Below are positions 38,901 through 47,561 of a stretch of 64,000 bases of DNA, piece by piece. Positions within the stretch are counted from its first letter, which is position 1. Each line of letters starts with the position of its first letter. Made by a program: the position numbers and the translations under genes. The notes beneath the pieces were generated by a model. The model was not told where the DNA came from. It saw only the letters and a list, made by a program, of their open reading frames with translations, and did no database searches. Origin of the DNA: Procambarus clarkii (lineage: Eukaryota; Arthropoda; Malacostraca; Decapoda; Cambaridae); assembly GCF_040958095.1 (NCBI RefSeq), contig NC_091219.1, positions 30,391,252 through 30,455,251 of the forward strand, read 5' to 3'.

Positions 38901-40022
38901 TGTTGGTCGCCCAGATGAGATCACTGTGAATCCCTGGCAAAAATGGTACAGTTGGTGTGGGACTACACATGCATTTCAACTTTGACCAACACCTATGTTG
39001 ACTTCAGTTTTGCACATCTGGATGGTGCTGCCACCCACAGGGAAGTAGCCAGGTCTCATATATACAGAGATCTGGATCACCACCACAATTTTGTCCCCAT
39101 TGCCTCTGAGACACTTAATGCCTGGGATAAAAGTACCACTAGTTTTTTTAAGGCACTAGGTTATAAGTTAATTGAAGCAACAAGAGACCCTAGAGCCACC
39201 AGCTTCCTCTACCACCTTAGTGTGGCGATACAGAGAGGAAACGCACACTGCATCTATGGTTCCTGCCCACCATCTAAGGAGCTGGAGGAACTCTACAACC
39301 TTGACAACTAGCCTTGTACCTTGCATGTAACCCATTTTTGTGTAATGGAGTTTTAAGTAAAGTAAAATGACAAAATATACAACATAAGAGTGGGTGGTAG
39401 GAGAAAACAATGTGAGCATGCGGGTGCCTCACAAGGCTCCCCCGGATGCTGCATGTCCTCCTCTTCGAGGCCAAAGGTCCCTACAAACACAACCAGAGGT
39501 AGTACTCCCTATAAATATTTTGAGGGGCAGGGGCACAGTGGGTTGTGATGACTGTTAGTGGTGTGATCAATTCCAACTGTTCAAATATGGCAACTCTAGT
39601 TATGGCTTCCTGGAACACAATGCACAGCAAGGTTGAAGAACTAAAGTTTTGGGGGAACTAGAGTAGAGTAAATGTGAACAATTTTCAATGGAAGAACGGA
39701 TACCACAAGTCTTAAAAACTATCTAGCACCCTCCTACTTCCCCAAACAGCCCAACCACTTTGGATGGACGGTAGAGTGCATCTCGCTTCATGTAGGTTAG
39801 CGTTCAATCCCCAATTGTCCAAGTGGTTGAGCACCAGTCCTTTCACCAGTCCCAACACAAATCTTTATCCTGATCCCTTCCAAGTGCTAAATAGCTGTAA
39901 TGGTTTGGTGCTTTCTCCTGATAATTCACTTCCCCCTAACAAAAACAAAAAAATCTAACTTACCTATGTCGGTGGTACCGTTCACGATCCCGTTCCCTTT
40001 CACGTTCTCGCTCTCTTCCCAT
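22385..40022 (-). CDS. SNRNP27: SNRNP27: U4/U6.U5 tri-snRNP 27 kDa protein, four coding exons
   Basis: Codes for the small SR-type protein of the U4/U6.U5 tri-snRNP, a nuclear factor in pre-mRNA splicing. The coding sequence joins 40022-39964, 37152-36989, 33038-32958 and 22500-22385. All introns are GT-AG and the phases (2, 1, 1) fit, giving 139 residues; human SNRNP27 is about 155. Residues 1-75 form a low-complexity domain of RE, RD and RS dipeptides after MGRERERE. The middle contains [11 protein letters not shown]. The C-terminus contains [20 protein letters not shown] and then VA and stop, which is almost identical to the human end. Introns are 2.8, 4.0 and 10.5 kb and are full of mobile elements. 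The start is the first ATG after a 3' splice site, so a noncoding first exon lies further upstream. Identification comes from memory of the family; the exon structure is read directly. Confidence 0.95.
22501..23859 (-). other. SNRNP27: SNRNP27 intron 3, repeat-poor part
   Basis: Nothing beyond intron sequence seen. A G-run (22590-22605) and short AT-rich stretches only. Confidence 0.5.
24074..24383. mobile_element. Foldback/MITE element inside an old LINE
   Basis: Arms at about 24074-24192 and 24255-24383 are imperfect reverse complements, beginning GTATCCACTACGAAAG and ending CTAGTGGATACTC, with ACATGGGTTTGGA and its mirror inside. The spacer is about 60 bases. The flanking sequence on both sides is minus-strand LINE-A. 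Confidence 0.75.
25030..25379. mobile_element. 350-bp MITE with perfect 15-bp TIRs and a 7-bp target duplication
   Basis: Left end CAACCTGTCCTCTTA, right end TAAGAGGACAGGTTG, exact reverse complements. AATGAAC stands on both sides (25023-25029 and 25380-25386). Removing the element and one AATGAAC restores the LINE-A sequence around ATAATGAACAACT. Superfamily not assigned. Confidence 0.85.
25939..27310 (-). mobile_element. TTAA element in reverse orientation, carrying a solo DIRS repeat
   Basis: Begins TTAACCCTTAGACGGC at 25939. After the DIRS repeat it contains AGCAACCAAGGCACAG-like and ACTTAGTGGTTCATGACAG blocks and ACATGTGCATATATAGTG, which are reverse complements of blocks in the TTAA elements at 10 and 18 kb. 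No matching second end was identified. The limit at 27310 is approximate. Confidence 0.5.
25987..26310 (+). repeat. Solo DIRS-type terminal repeat with a perfect 17-bp hairpin at its left edge
   Basis: 26025-26310 carries GGGAGTTCTACCTC, GCCTACCTTGCTGGGTGC, CTAACCCCGGTCAACAG, GGGCCATTGCTCTCTGC and CTCTGAGGGGGGCCAAGG, matching the repeat at 17130-17460. No DIRS coding sequence is next to it. Just left, 25987-26003 and 26008-26024 form a perfect 17-bp hairpin with loop TCCC. It lies inside a TTAA element that begins at 25939. Confidence 0.7.
27770..28115 (+). mobile_element. Old LINE-A fragment, variant subfamily
   Basis: Covers [10 protein letters not shown] to [13 protein letters not shown] with stops. 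In place of the normal sequence after YLDLKK it carries a block containing GAGCATGGACTGTCAAAA and CACCCAAGAGGCTGGAGGAG, which is shared with the copy at 30 kb. Confidence 0.7.
28482..29824 (+). mobile_element. TTAA-flanked element, second family
   Basis: TTAA/CCCTTAAACTGCAC at the left and GCGCAGTTTAAGGG/TTAA at the right, with an inner CATATGA in both ends. The 1.34-kb interior is AT-rich without coding sequence. Its part at 28700-29290 matches the reverse complement of 1250-2440. Confidence 0.75.
29911..29999 (+). repeat. (AC)n microsatellite
   Basis: About 44 uninterrupted AC units, followed directly by the old LINE-A copy at 30 kb. Confidence 0.95.
30010..31255 (+). mobile_element. Old LINE-A copy, variant subfamily, to its 3' end
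   Basis: Runs from NGKPEE-like sequence through [21 protein letters not shown] (mutated FADD), [14 protein letters not shown] and the CRR-RKF block to GTPRV at about 31230. Many stops and frameshifts. It follows directly on a 90-bp (AC)n tract. Confidence 0.75.
31510..31930 (+). mobile_element. Possible decayed LINE-B/C C-terminal relic
   Basis: Degenerate order of motifs like those of [20 protein letters not shown], a TTYWSK-like block, SPANNK and VEAFKIEY at 31790-31830. No open frame. Weak resemblance, judged by eye. Confidence 0.35.
31930..32957 (-). other. SNRNP27: SNRNP27 intron 3, 5' part
   Basis: No element recognised. At about 32077-32115 there is a short inverted repeat, CCCACTGGGACGGCTCCAAGTGGG. 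Confidence 0.4.
32958..33038 (-). CDS. SNRNP27: SNRNP27 coding exon 3
   Basis: 81 bases coding for [19 protein letters not shown] and ASFHSTK. The GFASF-STKG block is the start of the conserved C-terminal domain of SNRNP27. The acceptor is TATTTTTTAG/AA at 33039 and the donor AAAG/GTGGGT at 32957. Confidence 0.93.
33790..34115 (+). repeat. G-rich degenerate tandem repeat
   Basis: Irregular 20-30-base units of GAAGACAGGAAGG and G-runs of up to 10. On the minus strand, in the SNRNP27 transcript, it is C-rich. It lies within intron 2. Confidence 0.8.
34135..34690 (+). mobile_element. Penelope-like element fragment: decayed GIY-YIG endonuclease end
   Basis: [13 protein letters not shown] at 34258 corresponds, after a frame change, to YIGKTTTSLS of the 42.8 kb copy. 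It is followed by [38 protein letters not shown] and an AT-rich end. Frameshifted and without RT. The hammerhead-like motif at 34619-34664 lies about 110 bases after the coding remnant. It is in SNRNP27 intron 2. Confidence 0.7.
34619..34664 (+). ncRNA. Hammerhead-ribozyme-like motif 3' of a Penelope fragment
   Basis: Box TTGAAGA (34619-34625; CUGANGA with C3 changed), stem II GGC (34627-34629) with GCC (34637-34639), GAAA (34640-34643) and an eight-pair stem III AACGCATT with AATGTGTT (34643-34650 with 34656-34663, one G-T pair). Stem I cannot be paired convincingly, so this is a decayed relative of the motif at 43.3 kb. Confidence 0.5.
34790..35450 (-). mobile_element. Old LINE-A 3' fragment
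   Basis: Minus-strand C-terminal part: [23 protein letters not shown] at 35260-35200 and the terminal SFK-HYD-GTPQV block at 34870-34830, followed by a decayed AATTATGTAAGTGAAGT tail. Broken frames. Confidence 0.7.
35590..36759 (+). mobile_element. LINE-B copy, 5'-truncated, frameshifted
   Basis: Starts at ATFLTNRTQ and continues with [29 protein letters not shown] (catalytic block, 35785-35815), [34 protein letters not shown] and the [15 protein letters not shown]-equivalent region to a stop near 36750. The 3' end has AGGCCTGGTCGACAACCAGG and a CTCAAGGTAAC tandem tail at 36737-36758. Broken into several frames. It resembles LINE-C at the C-terminus but has another tail. Confidence 0.8.
36989..37152 (-). 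CDS. SNRNP27: SNRNP27 coding exon 2 (RS/RD domain)
   Basis: 164 bases coding for [12 protein letters not shown], then an RD/RE stretch, five successive RS dipeptides and [10 protein letters not shown], ending GPSGRHD. The acceptor is TTGTTGCAG/GT at 37153 and the donor GATG/GTTAGT at 36988. It enters in phase 2 and leaves in phase 1, matching its neighbours. Confidence 0.93.
37855..37957 (+). repeat. 19-bp tandem repeat
   Basis: Five to six units of CCTGCTTTATATTATAAAT, nearly perfect (period 19). An inverted partial copy, AAATCAGGATTTA, follows at about 37967. Confidence 0.9.
38225..38640 (+). repeat. 28-30-bp minisatellite with a shift in unit type
   Basis: About 14 units. The first four have ACACTTGTGAAATAAAGAAA and CCCCTCTT; the later ones have ACCCTTGTGCAATAAAGAAC and CTCCTCTT. 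Each unit carries an AATAAA hexamer on the plus strand, i.e. antisense to SNRNP27. Confidence 0.9.
38815..39311 (+). pseudogene. C-terminal fragment of an unidentified mobile-element protein
   Basis: Codes for [32 protein letters not shown] and, from 38943, [54 protein letters not shown] and [19 protein letters not shown] to a stop at 39311. I have an impression of similar multicopy sequences in invertebrates linked to reverse transcriptases, but I cannot name the family. A second piece lies at 19030-19110. It is in SNRNP27 intron 1. Confidence 0.55.
39964..40022 (-). CDS. SNRNP27: SNRNP27 coding exon 1
   Basis: Nineteen codons plus two bases, starting [10 protein letters not shown] and ending in YHRH. 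Ten bases upstream of the ATG a TTTTTCAG acceptor (intron end at 40033) shows that a 5' UTR intron precedes it. The donor is ATAG/GTAAGT at 39963-39958. This exon is too short to stand out as an open reading frame and was found from its splice signals and its RE-dipeptide composition. Confidence 0.88.
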
Positions 40023-40619
40023 TGTGATACAGCTGAAAAATAAGTATTTTAGGCGTAATAAAGTCAGGTATATGCACATTATGGTATAACCTTAACCTGT
40101 TTTATATTTGTGTGCATCTCAAGCCATGTCTCACTGTTAACACTTCCAGATACGAATGAATCCCCTGGCATGCACTTCTCTCAGCTCTCTGGATCATCAC
40201 TTTGCATAATTTTTGTTAATAATTGAGATCAAATTGGTCTCAAGCTTAATATTTAAAAAATAAAAAATTTAACACTATTAAAACACAGATTTTATCACAG
40301 AATTCCCAAACTTGTTAGGTTTTTTTTTTTATGTCCAAAAGTTCATCATTTTGCTATGTAATAATATACAAAAACTTAGTGATGATAGGGACTTAATAAT
40401 AAAACCTAATTTACTTGAATTTCTATAGAAAAACATCAAATGACAAGCTTAACTCAGCCAGAGTAACCCAAAATATGCCATATAAAGAACCCATCAACTA
40501 ACGGCCAAGAGCCTTGCAAATCGTGACGCTGATCTGATTCAGATTAAGATTTGACAATTTCAATACTGTATTGTCCACTTGATATATAGTAATTTATTAT
40601 TGTATGCATGTATAGTTAT

Positions 40620-41245
40620 ATAAACATGTATGCTGATGCTGCTACATTACTAAGAGATCTAGGGGAGGTCTTGGAAAGTAAACTGTCACCAGAGGACTAC
40701 ATAAAGGGCACCGTCAGAGTTGCACGTGCTACACTTTCAACCTTCACAACCGTTTTTAAATACACGGATGGAGTAATATTAAAATAATTGTTGACATTTG
40801 AGACCAAATCTGGGAACTGCTGCAGTTGTATTGTGCCCAACCCTCTGGAACAGTGTTTCTCAGTTCTGCAGAACCCCAAGGTAACTACAAGTTCCACAAG
40901 AGACAGTGATAAATAGGCTAATTCTAACCACTTATAAATATATTTTCAAGTCTTTTTTTTTCTCATTTAACCAGTATCAAGAGCAAAGAAAAATCGTTTA
41001 TAAGTTGACAATGAAATCCAAGCACATTTATCTAAAGAATGCTCATTATTATTAAGGGTACAAACTTTGAGAAACTGCTCTAAACGTAAATCAATAAACT
41101 GCATAGGGTGCAAAGACATATGAAATGGCTTCCAGAGTTGAAAAACAGGACTATGAAGAAAGGTTGGAGGTGTTGAATATGCTCCAGCTACAAGATAGAA
41201 GGAAAAAAAAAAAAGAGGCGATATGATCACAATATACAAAGGATA
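40620..41245 (+). mobile_element. Old LINE-A fragment split by a hAT-like MITE
   Basis: 40640-40850 matches DLGVVLDRKLSPEDHIK to LEYAAVV-CP in degenerate form, and 41092-41245 matches VQRH-KWLPELK to RRKKRGDMIT. The intervening piece is the MITE at 40855-41091. It lies just upstream of SNRNP27 exon 1. Confidence 0.65.
40855..41091. mobile_element. hAT-like MITE
   Basis: The ends are CAGTGTTTCTCAG and CTTTGAGAAACTG, which are near inverted repeats of the hAT type. The flanks CTCTGGAA and CTCTAAAC may be a diverged 8-bp duplication. It splits an old LINE-A fragment. Confidence 0.55.
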
Positions 41246-41869
41246 AAGTCACATTGTACACAAGACAATTTGCCAACAGCTTCTGAAGCCTACCTAACCC
41301 AATCTAGCTCAACCTAACTGAACAGTGCCTAGCTCAGCCTAGCCAAACACTGGTTTAGAAATAATGTTGCAGATATGTTCAACAAATAACCAGGTAATAT
41401 ATTACGCATGGGATCGCTGCATTGTTTTCAAGCATAGGCTAAACATGCAGTATATAAAGTTTGATTAGGTATAAATATGAGTTTACTTTATTATTCTTAT
41501 GGTCACATAACCCACAACTATAATAAAAAATACAACATTTAAAATAATATTGATAACCTATGAAAAACTTTGTTATTAAAAGGTTGAATTGAAACACCAA
41601 ATCATTATAATATTATCATGAAGTCGTGTCATGTATATAACTGATTTCATAGTTTGTGTACAAAACGTTGAACTAGTCAAACATTTTTTTTGTTTATTTT
41701 GTGTTTTTTGTATACGCATGAGCGTGCGTAGCCAACGACCAGCTCCCATTTTAAGTGCGGCATTACCACGAGACCCACCTGCTAGTCACACATATCTACA
41801 TTATACAACCTATATTAAAGACTCGTACGTACAGAGAACACAATAGACGATACGCTGAAGGTCACTGGC
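41245..41869. other. Unassigned AT-rich stretch upstream of SNRNP27 exon 1
   Basis: Presumably the 5' UTR intron of SNRNP27. No element recognised. Confidence 0.3.
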
Positions 41870-42190
41870 TACGGACAAATTTCACAACGCTGAGGATGGG
41901 CGAGTAACACCTCAATTTCCCTTTTGGCGCCTCCAGTTAGCGCGTGAAAAACCAGATGAGCCAAGGCGGCGCTTGGTAGCGTGGAGCGTCCCTCTCCAGC
42001 CGCCCTCTACCGCCCTCCCTCCTCCCACACCCTCACCAACAACATCTGCCTTCCACTTACATTACTATACCTCGTGGATCTTTATGAACGTACCACGACT
42101 ACACTCCCTCTCTCACACGCCTTAGCACTCGTCCAACAACGACGCCGCAGTAGGAACGTAAGAGTCGTTCATGAAGCCGTATGACTCGGA
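41870..42190 (-). promoter_or_regulatory. Candidate SNRNP27 promoter / 5' UTR exon region
   Basis: A 320-base stretch clearly richer in G, C and CpG than its AT-rich surroundings, with several CGCC/GGCG blocks at 41925-42020 and 42120-42185. It lies about 2 kb upstream of the 5' UTR acceptor at 40033. Minus-strand donor-like sequences (GAG/GTATAG near 42068 and GTAAGT near 42055) could end a noncoding first exon. The link to SNRNP27 is inference from position and composition. Confidence 0.3.
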
Positions 42191-42479
42191 CTCTTAATGC
42201 GGATTCATTCCATGACATCAAAATGACGTCATAAGAACACAACTTGAGTTATATCTTATTAGATGTTTTTAATATGGCTAATTTACATGATAAATAATTC
42301 CATGCTAATAATGTATAATACAAAATTTATACAAATAATTTGGTTTTAATAATTATTTTGGTCTACACTGTGTAATCTTTCATATAGAATAGGGTCGCGG
42401 TGTGTATACATGAGGTTGTTAATAAAACAAATTAAGATTGCTTTGCTAAGTACTTCATCAGGCAGTAGTTTAGAGAATA

Positions 42480-43350
42480 GACACAAATGTCTTTTTCTCG
42501 CATTCTGGCATTGTTACTGAGCAATCTGAGAGCAGCAGTACAACGAGAACTTCAACAAGATCTTGTAAATCTGAGGCAAAATGAAATTGACACCAGTAAT
42601 TCCATCTATCATCATACTGTCATGCAAGAGGAGCCACACATCTATGGTTCATCCAATAAAATCAGCAGACTTCTAGATGTTACTACTGCTCGGCTTAGAC
42701 TCGGTTACAAGTATCTCTGGGAATTTTCATTATCTGCTGATGTAGACCTTGTAAGTTTTTTGAGGCTTACAATCAGTTACTGAGTTACAAAACTCAGTAT
42801 ATAGGCAAGACAACAACATCTCTTTCTAGGCGTTTAACGATGCATAAGCAACAGGGCTCCATTAAGGAACATATAGCCTTTTCCCACAACCAAACCATCA
42901 CCAGAGAAATCTTAGCAAACAACACAGAAATAATTGATAGATACAACGATAGCAGGCGGCTCGACTTCTACGAGGCACTACACATCAAGAAATCAACACC
43001 AGCAATCAACAGTCAATTAATGCACAACTATATTCTACCCACTTCAAGACTCCGTTCCAATATAGAAGCATCAAGAAATATGGACCAATAGGCTTTCTAC
43101 AATTACTTCCATTCAAATACCCATTGTTTCGTGTTCTGTCTTGTGTTTGAATTTAATACCCATTCAATACCCATTGTTGAAAGTTTGTTTTCACCTCATC
43201 CACCTCACCCAAATGTAGATATAAAATCGAAGATGTGTAAGCTCTATTCAGTTTCACTTGTGTGTTTGTAAACTAAAGTCTTTGAAAATGTAATAAGTTT
43301 TACGAAACGCGCTCAAGTGTCGCGTCAGACTAGAAATAAAAATGAATTTT
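42480..43350 (+). mobile_element. Penelope-like element fragment: GIY-YIG endonuclease end and 3' region
   Basis: 42798-43090 is an open stretch YIGKTTTSLSRRLTMHK, then [29 protein letters not shown] and LDFYEALHIKKSTPAINSQL. This order (YIGKT, RR-R-H, EALHIK) is the GIY-YIG domain that ends Penelope-like retroelements. The RT is absent. Upstream, 42487-42740 codes for IYHHTVMQEEPHIYGSS and LDVTTARLRLGYKYLW, which looks like the C-terminal part of another mobile protein; whether it belongs to this element is not clear. The 3' region carries the hammerhead-like fold at 43277-43331. Confidence 0.8.
43277..43331 (+). ncRNA. Hammerhead-ribozyme-like fold 3' of a Penelope fragment
   Basis: Read by eye: stem I AGTCT (43277-43281) pairs with AGACT (43327-43331). 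The box TTGAAAA (43282-43288) stands where CUGANGA is expected. Stem II is GTAA (43290-43293) with TTAC (43300-43303), then GAAA (43304-43307). Stem III is CGCG (43308-43311) with CGCG (43321-43324). UC precedes the expected cleavage site at 43326/43327. All three helices and GAAA are present. C3 and G8 are altered (to U and A), so cleavage is doubtful. Penelope-like elements are known to carry hammerheads near their ends. Confidence 0.6.
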
Positions 43351-43438
43351 GGAGAATTGATCTTTGAATTACCATCAACAGTGAAAAGAAATGTAAGAAA
43401 GATCGAGAAAATTCGTGTTAGAATTATTAATCTTACTT

Positions 43439-43588
<150 letters not shown>

Positions 43589-43924
43589 TGTATAATGTAT
43601 AATATACATACTAGAGGACACAGGCAAAGCCAGTGTTCAAATGGAATAAGGGAGTATGGAATATATAAAAAATATAGCAAAAAACAAGAAAAAAGAGACA
43701 ATAACAAGATGACAATTTAAAAAAATAAAATTAAGACTTTTTGAATGGAAAGGCAGAGCTATAGTACACATTGGTCGTTAGATTAGACTATTTAGGTATT
43801 GTATGTACTATCTCTATCTTTAAATCCATTATGTATGTACCTTTACTTGAATAAAAAATCTAAATCTAAATCTAAAAATTTGGGCACAGGCCACACGCTC
43901 TCAAAAAAGGTTTGCCATCCCTGC

Positions 43925-44130
43925 CCTAGGCCAACTTCTGATGACCTTTCGCAGGATGTAACTCATTAGTTACCCAACTCTGGGTTACTTATTTACTGCT
44001 GGTGAACATTAAAGGCATTATGATTGATTATGTGTAAAAAAACGTTTCTCAAACGCTTCGGTCCTGTTGCGGGAGTTGAACCCGGGATCTTTCAGCTATA
44101 ACTCAACTGCGTAGACCACTGGGTCAAAAT
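43925..44130 (-). mobile_element. SINE-2: tRNA-derived
   Basis: The minus strand has a tRNA-like head (GACCCAGTGGTCTACGCAG, B box CCGGGTTCAACTCCCG), then ACCGAAGCGTTTGAGAAACG and a body with CACCAGCAGTAAATAAGTAA and CAGAGTTGGG, ending near GGTCATCAGAAGTTGGCC. No clear tail repeat. Confidence 0.65.
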
Positions 44131-44184
44131 TGTGGCAGATTTAAGTGTGAGAAAATGTTTGATCGTAAGTATCGTACAATTGAC

Positions 44185-44345
44185 CTCGTTTCGATTCACA
44201 ATCGGGGATCCTGTTTGATTCCCAGACTGGGCAAAAATAGTTGGGCACGTTTTCTTTCGCCTAATGCTTGTGTTGAGGGCTTGAGGCAACAGTAATACTG
44301 CAGGTCCCCAGGAGTCGGCAGGTGTTGTGTTGCGTCCGTCCTCCA
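44185..44345 (+). mobile_element. SINE fragment with degenerate B box
   Basis: GGATCCTGTTTGATTCCCAG resembles a tRNA T-arm, followed by CTGGGCAAAAATAGTTGG and GTTTTCTTTCGCCTAATGC, as in the body start of other SINEs here. The head is incomplete and the central domain is missing. Confidence 0.4.
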
Positions 44346-44695
44346 TAGTAAACAAACCCAGACAACACTTCACCGGAGGGAAGAAAGGCTTCATACAGTA
44401 ATATTCACAACAACAATCACTTTAACAATAGCAAGAACACTCGGAACATATTTCTCTGACTGGATACATGTTATTATTTCATTTTATACGTTACATGACT
44501 CCATTGGTGATTATTTTACAATTGGTTCGTCGAGAAAGGACTGTTTGTTGCTGTCTGGCATGCTTACCTGGAGCAGTACTTAGCTTTGGGGTATGGTCAA
44601 GGGGTATCGTTTTACGTTTATTAAAACCATGTGCTGTACATTGTTAGGTTAGACTGTATAAACTTTGGTTAGGCTGTATTAGGTTCAATTTGCAG

Positions 44696-44933
44696 TCCCC
44701 GTGGCGCAGTGGTAAAACACTGGTTTGGCACTTTGCGAGTGCTTTGGCCTGGGTTTGTGTTCTGTCCAGGGAAGATTGACTGGGTGCCAATCCTTAACGA
44801 TAGCCTCTGTTCACCCAGCAGTGAATGGGTACCTGGTTGTTAAACGACTTGGCGGGTCGTATTTCGGGGAAAAATTTGGATTGAGGACCTGCCTTAATCC
44901 ACTAGTGGTTTTACAATAATGTAAGAACTCTTT
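44696..44933 (+). mobile_element. SINE-3: tRNA-derived
   Basis: Head: A box GTGGCGCAGTGG, anticodon arm GGCAC/GTGCT with loop TTTGCGA (anticodon TGC), and a weak B box GGGTTTGTGTTCT. Body: GGTGCCAATCC, CACCCAGCAGTGAATGGGTA and CCTGGTTGTTAAACGAC. Tail: ACAATAATGTAAGAACTC, directly followed by (GT)n and the truncated LINE. Confidence 0.75.
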
Positions 44934-44949
44934 TGTGTGTGTGTGTGTG

Positions 44950-47230
44950 TATCGCTGGTATGTTTGGGGGTTTGGCCTCTTCCTGTATTGATTCCATTTT
45001 TGTGTCTTTTGGTCTCTGGCCCTCTCGCAATTTCTGTTGAACCAATCCTGTTTCCTAGTTCTGCATCTCTGTTTTGGTATAAATTTATTTGTGCCTTTAT
45101 CATATATTTCACAAAACTTGACATTCATCTCATTCACTTCCTTGCCTAGCAACAAGTCTGTCCAATTATACTCGCTAAAAAATTTTCTAAGGTCGCCATA
45201 ATGTCCTCTCCTGAAGTCAGGTTTATCAACTGCTTCAACCTCCTTATTTTCTTCCAGATTATAATGCATTGCATACTTTATTCCCAAAAAGACATGGTCA
45301 CCTTTACCCAAGGGAGGAATGTACTGAATGTCAAATATTTCTTCCTCCTTCCTGGTAAATATGAAATCTAGCATGGAGGGAACATCCCCTTCCCTCATCC
45401 TCATAGCTTGTTTACCATGTTGATACAAGAATGTTTCCAGGATGAGGTCTACAAATCTACAGGTCCAAAAATCTTCTGCTTTAGCTTCATATGCTTCCCA
45501 GTCAGTGGATTTTAAGTTGAAGTCGCCGACTATCAAAAGTCGTGATCTATCTTTATCTGCTCTCGCTATAATCTCTCATTATTGTTATAAGACCTTCTCG
45601 TTTACTATCTAGCTCCTCCTTTGACCATGTGCTGCTTGGCGGTGGACTATATGCATTTATGATAATTAGTTTATCATCCTCATGGCAGATCTCTAGTGCT
45701 ATTATGTCAACTTCTTGTGAATTGGCAGTCATTATTTCGTTCACCTTTAGGTGTTCTTTCACCAGCAGAGCAACACCACCGCCTTTCCTAATTTTTCTGT
45801 CCCATCTCCAAATTGCGTAGGCCCTTGGGAATATAACCTCGTTTAAAATAACAACTTATTTTATTAACTTATTAATAACATAACTTATTTAAAACTCCAG
45901 TATCTTCGATCTCACTCCATCTATGTTGGTGTATGCAATCTTCAGGAACTTGTTCCCCCTCTCCTTATTCTTCACTCCCCCTCTTTCTAATGATTTTGTT
46001 GGTTTGCCTTTATGTACCACTTTACTGGTCTGCCTACCACCTATCGCTTTGTAGAAATTTTTTTATTTCTTCTTCATTCCTGCTCTCATTTAAACGTTTT
46101 GCCTCGACGATGTTCAGTTTTAGCTTCTCTCTATCTTCTTTTGAAAGATCTCGTCTTAACGACCACACTTTCCCATCATCATCACTTTGTAATTTTCTAG
46201 CATTCCTTGGTACTTCTTCCATCTGTTTGGCACCATTTAGGGTGATCCTCAAAGGTCGATCTTTCCCTTTTACATATCTGCCTATTCTCCTGTAGTCGCA
46301 GACATTGTTGATGGTAGTAAGACCTTCCACGAGGCCAACAATTTTATCTACTACTTTCGCTTCTTCTACAGCTCTTTCTGACCTAGATGTTATCTCCTTT
46401 TCTTTGCAACCAAAAATTATCAGGGACTTACTCTGATCAACTGTGTTTTGCACCAACTTCGGATTAGATGCCAATTCCTTTCTCACTTCTAGCCTAATGT
46501 TTGTTTTATCTTGGGTGCTGCTGTGTTTGGCTTCCTTTACTGCTTCTTCAATTTTTTCTTTCTCCTTGGCCACTTGTGCATAAGTGAGTTTCATATCCTT
46601 CTTGCACTGTTCTATTCCCTTTGTAACTTCCTCAATCTGTGCTGACAGAGCTGTTTCTCCTGTTGAATTTCCTTGCCTAACCTATTGTAGTCATTTATGT
46701 TTAAATTTACTCTTAACTTCTTCCAAAGCTATTTTTAAGGGTTTATTTTCTTCTTCCATGGCTTTGCAATTTGTTTCTAATTGATTCTTATCCTTGCACA
46801 AGTCTTTCACTAAACCCTCAAGACATAAAACTTTGCTATTTAAATGGTCATTACTTTCTTTCAATTTACTAATTATGTCTACATGAGAGTTCACTATAGT
46901 ATCTAATTTTACCAACTTGTGTAGACTGCTTATATCAATGCTTTCTTCATTGAATCCAGCAAAATCACGCTCTGTTTTGTATATCCTCGTGCTGGCGGCC
47001 ATCTTGAATGTTCTTCTTTACACTGAAAACACTAGAGCAACTTTTTCTCATCCAATTTTTCACTTCCCTTGGCACATTCCTGTTATCTCGCCTATTTTTC
47101 AAAAGCACTATACCTTTATGTTCTCTGGGACACCACTCACTCTCATCAACTTGTACTACAATACTTAGGATTGTTGAAATATGCTGGAGCTCCTCTGATG
47201 CAAGTGTTGACCCTAAGGGTGTCACCTTTT
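44950..47230 (-). mobile_element. LINE-A copy, 5' end to mid ORF2, broken
   Basis: Holds the same 5' end as the full-length copy, ORF1 from 47002 (MAASTRIYK) with at least two frame disruptions (near 46690 and 46030), and the endonuclease half of ORF2 (GDFNLKSTDW, DHVFLGIKY) with frame breaks near 45550. It stops at about 44950, at codons QTYQRY, where a (GT)n tract and a SINE begin. No RT is left. The 3' loss is unusual, because target-primed copies normally lose the 5' end. Confidence 0.85.
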
Positions 47231-47382
47231 GAATAAAAAAAAAAAGAAAGGAGCTTATATTAAAATATAAATATAATGACATAAAACAGTTGACAGTTGA
47301 GTGGGTTGCTGAAAGAGCAGAGCTCAACCCCCTCAAGCACAACTAGGTGAATACACACAGGAACCAGCTCCGTAACAGTTTT

Positions 47383-47554
47383 CTAACTCTCAGGTACCCA
47401 TTTACTGCTAGGTAATAGTAAATAGGGCATTCACCCTCATTCAGGGCATTCAGGGTGAAAGAAACTTTACCCATTTGTTTTTGCCTGGTCCGGGAATCGA
47501 ACCCGGGCCACAGAATTATGAGTCCTGCGCGCTGTCCACTAAGCTACCAGACCA
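47383..47554 (-). mobile_element. SINE-4: tRNA-Met-like head
   Basis: On the minus strand the head reads GGTCTGGTAGCTTAGTGG, anticodon arm CAGGA/TTCTG with loop CTCATAA (anticodon CAT) and B box CCCGGGTTCGATTCCCGG. The body has TACCTAGCAGTAAATGGGTA and CCTGAGAGTTAG. It separates the LINE-A copy at 44.95-47.23 kb from DIRS-2. 47280-47382 may be an extension of it or another repeat (CACCTAGTTGTGCTTGAGGG on the minus strand). Confidence 0.75.
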
Positions 47555-47561
47555 AGAGTGT

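Noticed and set aside
45629..46295. Plus-strand frames opposite the LINE copy
   Set aside because: Shadows of ORF1 and the endonuclease on the minus strand.
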